From Fontibacter flavus (GTDB lineage: Bacteria > Bacteroidota > Bacteroidia > Cytophagales > Cyclobacteriaceae), in the NCBI RefSeq assembly GCF_042432905.1, contig NZ_JBHLWI010000006.1:89972-153971 (forward strand): a DNA stretch of 64,000 bases. Reading direction: 5' to 3'. Positions 60,637-64,000 of this stretch are shown here, piece after piece. How positions within the stretch are numbered: the stretch's first letter is position 1; each line of letters opens with the position of its first letter. Position numbers and translations under genes: made by a program. The notes under the pieces were generated by a model. It was given only the letters and a program-made list of their open reading frames with translations. It was not told where the DNA came from and ran no database searches.

Positions 60637-61242
60637 ATGAAAAAACAAGTTTTAGTATTTGCTTGCGCTCTATTTGCAATTCTTTTTGGACTACAATTAG
60701 AATCAAAAGCACAGATTCAGTTGCCTGTTGCAAGTCCTGCAGCCTTTGTTTCACAGAATGTAGGTTTCACCAAAATCAGCATTGATTATTCTTCCCCTGC
60801 TGTTAAAGGCAGAAAGATTTTCGGTGAGATCGAGAAGTATGGTGTTACCTGGAGAGCTGGAGCTAATGCCACCACCATGATCGAATTCAGTACAGCAGTC
60901 AATGTGGGCGGAAAAAATCTGCGACCAGGAAAATATTCACTTTTCATGACTCCAGAAGCTTCCGGTGAATGGACTGTCAGACTGAATGCCAAAGGCAATT
61001 CTGTATTCAACTACATGAAAGATGGTAAAATCGATGAGGAAGCACTGGCAAAAGACGACGTGGTAACCATTAAAGTAAAAGCTGAACAATTGCCAGCAGT
61101 ACAGGAAAGACTACAATACAACATATCTGCAGAAAATAACAAAATCGCTAAAGTAAGCATGACTTGGGAAAATGTTAGGATTTCCTTTATGGTAGACACC
61201 CAAGTGGACCAAAAAATGGAAGGTTTCAAATCAGCTTTTTAA
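60637..61242 (+). CDS. DUF2911-family exported protein
   Basis: A 201-residue protein with a signal peptide (MKKQVLVFACALFAILFGLQLESKA, then QIQLPV). The DUF2911 pattern is clear: ISIDYSSPAVKGRKIFGEI, YGVTWRAGANATTMIEFSTAV, GKNLRPGKYSLFMTPEASGEWTV. These proteins are common in Bacteroidota, likely periplasmic, with no known activity. Single gene with its own terminator. Confidence 0.92.
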   Translation: MKKQVLVFACALFAILFGLQLESKAQIQLPVASPAAFVSQNVGFTKISIDYSSPAVKGRKIFGEIEKYGVTWRAGANATTMIEFSTAVNVGGKNLRPGKYSLFMTPEASGEWTVRLNAKGNSVFNYMKDGKIDEEALAKDDVVTIKVKAEQLPAVQERLQYNISAENNKIAKVSMTWENVRISFMVDTQVDQKMEGFKSAF

Positions 61243-61265
61243 GGCTTTTTAGAGTACAAATCAAG

Positions 61266-61297
61266 AAAGGTGACGGGCAACTGTCACCTTTTTATTT
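61266..61297 (+). terminator. Terminator after the DUF2911 gene
   Basis: AAAGGTGAC (61266-61274) and GTCACCTTT (61283-61291) form a 9-bp stem with an 8-base loop and T-run. Confidence 0.82.
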
Positions 61298-61332
61298 TTT
61301 ATGGTTAAATTTAACATCACCCCCATATACCC

Positions 61333-61788
61333 ATGAATAAGCTTTCCATATCTACCTCCCTGCAAATCAACAAAACACCTGAAGCAGTTTTTGAAGCGAT
61401 CATCGATCCTGCTCATATGACCCATTATTTTATCTCTAAAAGTTCTGGAAACATGGAGGCCGGCAAAACGCTAGAATGGGAATTCCCTGAATTTCCAGGC
61501 AGTTTTCCTGTCAGAATCCTCGCTATCAAGCCCTATGAAAATATCACCTTTGAATGGGATGGAGACACCCAAGCGCTTACGGTGACTATTCACCTAGAGC
61601 CACGAAACAACGGAGAAGCCACTTTGGTCAAGGTGGAAGAAAAAGAAATGAACAACAATGACGAAGGCTTGAATTGGCTGAAAAACAACACCGCAGGATG
61701 GGCAAATTTCCTTGCCTGCCTGAAAGCTTATTTGGAATATGGTATTAACCTGAGAAAAGGAGCTTTTGACTTTATGATTCAACAATAA
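61333..61788 (+). CDS. SRPBCC/AHSA1-like protein
   Basis: A 151-residue START-like fold protein: INKTPEAVFEAIIDPAHMTHYF at the front, FPVRILAIKPYENITFEWDGD in the middle, and NWLKNNTAGWANFLACLKAYLEYG in the long C-terminal helix. This group is named for the Hsp90 ATPase activator but in bacteria usually binds a small hydrophobic ligand. It lies 23 bases before a DUF4199 protein, a likely two-gene transcript. Confidence 0.9.
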   Translation: MNKLSISTSLQINKTPEAVFEAIIDPAHMTHYFISKSSGNMEAGKTLEWEFPEFPGSFPVRILAIKPYENITFEWDGDTQALTVTIHLEPRNNGEATLVKVEEKEMNNNDEGLNWLKNNTAGWANFLACLKAYLEYGINLRKGAFDFMIQQ

Positions 61789-61811
61789 ACCCACCCAAAA
61801 ACCCACACACT

Positions 61812-62288
61812 ATGAAAAACCTCAAAATCGAAATTAAATGGGCACTGATCTTTGTGCTGATGCAGCTATCCTGGATGCTCATGGAGAAGCTCACGGGATT
61901 ACATGATGCCCACATCGACAAGCACGCCATCTACACCAACGGAGTGGCCGTTCTGGCATTTTTGATTTATGCACTGGCATTTTTGGACAAAAGAAAAAAC
62001 TTTTACCATGGCAAAATGACCTACTTACAGGGATTCGTTACAGGAATCTGGATTTCACTATTTGTCACCTTACTTACCCCTATTACCCAATATATTACCT
62101 CCTATTGGATCAGCCCAGAATATTTCACCAACATGATCAACTATAGTGTAAGTCAGGGAAAAATGAGCCAGGAAGAAGCTGAGACATTCTTCAACTTCAA
62201 CAGTTACCTGTTGCAAAGCACACTCTTTGCCCCTGTTGCAGGAGTCATTACCAGTGCGATAGTGGCTATTTTCACCAGGAAATCTTAA
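61812..62288 (+). CDS. DUF4199-like membrane protein
   Basis: A 158-residue inner-membrane protein with four predicted helices (about 8-26, 42-60, 70-95, 130-152). The arrangement of a MTYLQGFVTGIWISLFVTL stretch and an acidic loop (SQGKMSQEEAETFFNF) is the DUF4199 pattern of Bacteroidota. Function unknown. Probably co-transcribed with the AHSA1-like gene. Confidence 0.85.
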   Translation: MKNLKIEIKWALIFVLMQLSWMLMEKLTGLHDAHIDKHAIYTNGVAVLAFLIYALAFLDKRKNFYHGKMTYLQGFVTGIWISLFVTLLTPITQYITSYWISPEYFTNMINYSVSQGKMSQEEAETFFNFNSYLLQSTLFAPVAGVITSAIVAIFTRKS

Positions 62289-62406
62289 CCCTAATAATCA
62301 GGATCTGAATTCAGGTGGAATAAAAATACATTTGAGAGAATTCTATCAAAATAAACAAAAAGTGTATCTTGGTTTTTGAAAAATTTTCAAGAACCCAAAA
62401 CCTATT

Positions 62407-63873
62407 ATGAAATCTTCAAAAAATGAATCTTCCGGCCAAAGTCGGCGGGAATTTATCAAAAACGCTGCAATTGCCTCCTCCATTTTTATAGTCCCAAGAC
62501 ATGTTTTGGGCGGTGTTGGTTTCACCGCACCTTCAGATCAGTTAAACCTTGCAGCAATTGGTGCAGGGGGAAAAGGCATCAGCGATATCAAAAATGCCTC
62601 TGTCAATGGCAGAGAAAGAGTGGTGGCGCTTTGTGATGTGGATTTTTCAGGTTCTGCCAAGCAATCAATAGACAACTTCCCTAATGCTAAATTGTATGCT
62701 GATTACAGGGAGATGCTTGACAAGGAAAAAGACATCGATGCGGTAACCATTTCCACACCTGACCATGTACATGGCCCTGCAGCCAAATACGCCATGGAAA
62801 GAGGGAAACATGTATATGTGCAGAAACCTTTGACCCATAACATCAGAGAGGCTAGAATGCTGACCGAATTGGCGAGGGAGAAGAAAATAGTGACCCAAAT
62901 GGGTAATCAGGGTGCCTCGAACCCCTTCTTGGGCATGGTCCAAAAATGGGTGGACAGCGGCAAACTTGGTAAAATTTCCAAAGTACAGGTATGGACCAAT
63001 AGACCCGTTTGGCCCCAAGGATTTGCTTTTCCGCAACCTGAGCCTAGCCAAAAACCAGACGCATTGAATTGGGACCTGTGGTTAGGACCAGCACCAGAGA
63101 TTCCTTACACGCCTAACCTCCACCCTTTCAATTGGAGAGGTTGGTGGAATTATGGTACAGGAGCACTAGGGGATGTAGGCTGTCATTTGATTGACATCCC
63201 TTTCCGAACTTTGGGCTTACACTATCCAACGGCTGCTGAATGTAGTGTAGGAACAGTATTTACAAGAATGTGGACACCAGATTACCATCCAGAAGGATGC
63301 CCAGCATCTTCTTATATCACCCTCAATTTTGCAGCAACGGATAAGAGTAAAGCCCCAATTGAAATGACCTGGAGCGATGGAGGTATCCGCCCTTCAAGAC
63401 CGGATGCCATCCCTGCTGATCATGATATGGGAGGCACTAACTCGGCCAATGGTGTACTGATCATTGGAGAGCATGGCGTTATTTCCACCAATATCAACGA
63501 TAGTTCTCCTTTAATGCCAAAACTGTATATGAATGATGGCTATAAAGAATTCGGACCAGAGAAAGAGGAAATGGAAGAACCGGAATATGGCCATCAAAGG
63601 AAATGGGTAGACGCCTGCAAGGCAGGATATGGCAGTAAGGAATTTAAAGAATTGACTTCTTCATTTGATTATGCAGGTCCTATGACAGAAACAGTGCTGA
63701 TGGGTAACCTTGCTATCAGAAGTTATATGCTAAGAAGAGAAAACAGCCGCGGTCAGATGGAATTCTATGGACGTAGAAAACTCCTATGGGATGGAGACAA
63801 AATGTTGATCACTAACTTAGAAGATGCCAATCAGTTTGTAGGAAGAACTTACAGACCAGGATTTGAAGTTTAA
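62407..63873 (+). CDS. Tat-exported Gfo/Idh/MocA-family oxidoreductase
   Basis: A 488-residue NAD(P)-dependent oxidoreductase. The N-terminus has a twin-arginine signal (QSRREFIKNAAIASSIFIVP), so it is folded with its cofactor in the cytoplasm and exported. The Rossmann fold begins NLAAIGAGGKG, and the family EKP motif appears as VQKPLTHN with Lys. The C-terminal domain has GALGDVGCHLIDIPFRTLG. Family members act on sugars, often removing or altering glycans in PUL-rich Bacteroidota. No sugar transporter is adjacent to name a substrate. Confidence 0.94.
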   Translation: MKSSKNESSGQSRREFIKNAAIASSIFIVPRHVLGGVGFTAPSDQLNLAAIGAGGKGISDIKNASVNGRERVVALCDVDFSGSAKQSIDNFPNAKLYADYREMLDKEKDIDAVTISTPDHVHGPAAKYAMERGKHVYVQKPLTHNIREARMLTELAREKKIVTQMGNQGASNPFLGMVQKWVDSGKLGKISKVQVWTNRPVWPQGFAFPQPEPSQKPDALNWDLWLGPAPEIPYTPNLHPFNWRGWWNYGTGALGDVGCHLIDIPFRTLGLHYPTAAECSVGTVFTRMWTPDYHPEGCPASSYITLNFAATDKSKAPIEMTWSDGGIRPSRPDAIPADHDMGGTNSANGVLIIGEHGVISTNINDSSPLMPKLYMNDGYKEFGPEKEEMEEPEYGHQRKWVDACKAGYGSKEFKELTSSFDYAGPMTETVLMGNLAIRSYMLRRENSRGQMEFYGRRKLLWDGDKMLITNLEDANQFVGRTYRPGFEV

Positions 63874-63877
63874 CGAA

Positions 63878-63911
63878 GGGGGTGTCCGAAAAGTCGAGAC
63901 ACCCTTTTTTT
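63878..63911. terminator. Hairpin with T-run after the oxidoreductase gene; may also be an IS end
   Basis: GGGTGTC (63880-63886) pairs with GACACCC (63898-63904), extended by G.U pairs, and seven T follow. It fits a terminator, but the stretch GTGTCCGAAAAGTCGAGACACCC is also the style of inverted-repeat ends of IS elements, and an IS-like start codon region follows. Confidence 0.6.
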
Positions 63912-63962
63912 ATTGTTGATCTTCTCTAAAATTATTATTTTAGAGTTGAACAAAATACAACA

Positions 63963-64000
63963 ATGTCTAAGGTAGTTTTTAAAAATCAGACTGGCAATTG
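63963..64000 (+). CDS. Start of a gene cut by the window edge, possible IS transposase
   Basis: ATG at 63963 opens MSKVVFKNQTGN and runs to the window end. The N-terminus resembles the start of some IS1182-type transposases (MSKVVFK then a polar stretch), and it is preceded by a perfect 9-bp inverted repeat CTCTAAAAT/ATTTTAGAG (63924-63932 with 63937-63945). Twelve residues are too few for a firm call. Confidence 0.4.
   Translation, partial: MSKVVFKNQTGN

Noticed and set aside
1..64000. Defence island, toxin-antitoxin, prophage or biosynthetic gene cluster
   Set aside because: I found no nuclease, helicase, restriction, NRPS/PKS, integrase or phage structural gene; the small gene pairs seen (OsmC/79-aa, DUF2975/XRE) do not have toxin-antitoxin character that I can support.

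Overview
The window reads as chromosomal DNA of a Bacteroidota member, most likely order Cytophagales and close to Cyclobacteriaceae (an inference from protein style, not a search). Signs are a SusC/SusD pair, lipoproteins with Bacteroidota-type lipoboxes, DUF4412, DUF2911, DUF4199 and DUF5723-like proteins, moderate-to-low GC, few Shine-Dalgarno sites, and several promoters of the Bacteroidota form TTG-N(18-21)-TAnnTTTG. I find no rRNA, tRNA, CRISPR array or prophage.

Layout. 1-8184 is a fructan utilisation locus (truncated SusC, SusD, GH32 levanase/inulinase lipoprotein, sugar MFS transporter, PfkB fructokinase). 8586-14707 holds housekeeping genes on the plus strand (fmt, a DUF4412 protein, folA with a TTG start, an SDR, cinA, a 2-oxoacid dehydrogenase E2). 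14737-31326 is almost entirely minus strand: a hybrid histidine kinase coupled to a separate Cache-type lipoprotein, a 79-residue protein, an OsmC protein, hisIE-hisF-hisA-hisH, phenylalanine 4-hydroxylase, and a trp operon (trpL-E-G-D-C-F-B-A) that ends with a DAHP synthase. 31502-34735 has a small acidic protein and the three-gene proton-translocating transhydrogenase. 35149-42784 has a small membrane protein, an outer-membrane protein, proC, and the fatty-acid/translation series yceD-rpmF-fabH-efp-accB-accC. 42887-54164 has an S9 oligopeptidase lipoprotein, tex, a TlpA-like thioredoxin, a GH95 alpha-L-fucosidase, a small barrel protein, fumarylacetoacetase, dodecin and a membrane protein. 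54417-63873 has valS, a DUF2975/XRE pair, an FNR-like reductase, yjdM, a sterol-desaturase-like hydroxylase, an rtcB remnant, DUF2911, AHSA1-like and DUF4199 proteins and a Tat-exported Gfo/Idh/MocA oxidoreductase. The last bases open a new gene that resembles the start of an IS transposase.

How parts work together. The trp operon begins with an unannotated 25-codon leader carrying three consecutive Trp codons, a perfect 14-bp terminator, and a competing 11-bp antiterminator built from leader codons 18-21: a complete ribosome-mediated attenuator. The operon's last gene supplies DAHP, the entry to the same pathway, and phenylalanine hydroxylase follows on the same strand. The phenylalanine/tyrosine breakdown route is represented at its far end by fumarylacetoacetase, 28 kb away.

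Most unusual signals are the trp attenuator, a 70-bp degenerate heptamer repeat between trpB and trpA, a perfect 15-bp hairpin that contains the start codon of the Cache lipoprotein, the two-piece Cache lipoprotein/hybrid kinase sensor, a degraded C-terminal rtcB fragment, and a likely IS end at the right edge. I do not see a clearly new multi-gene defence or biosynthetic system; most of the window is ordinary core genome.
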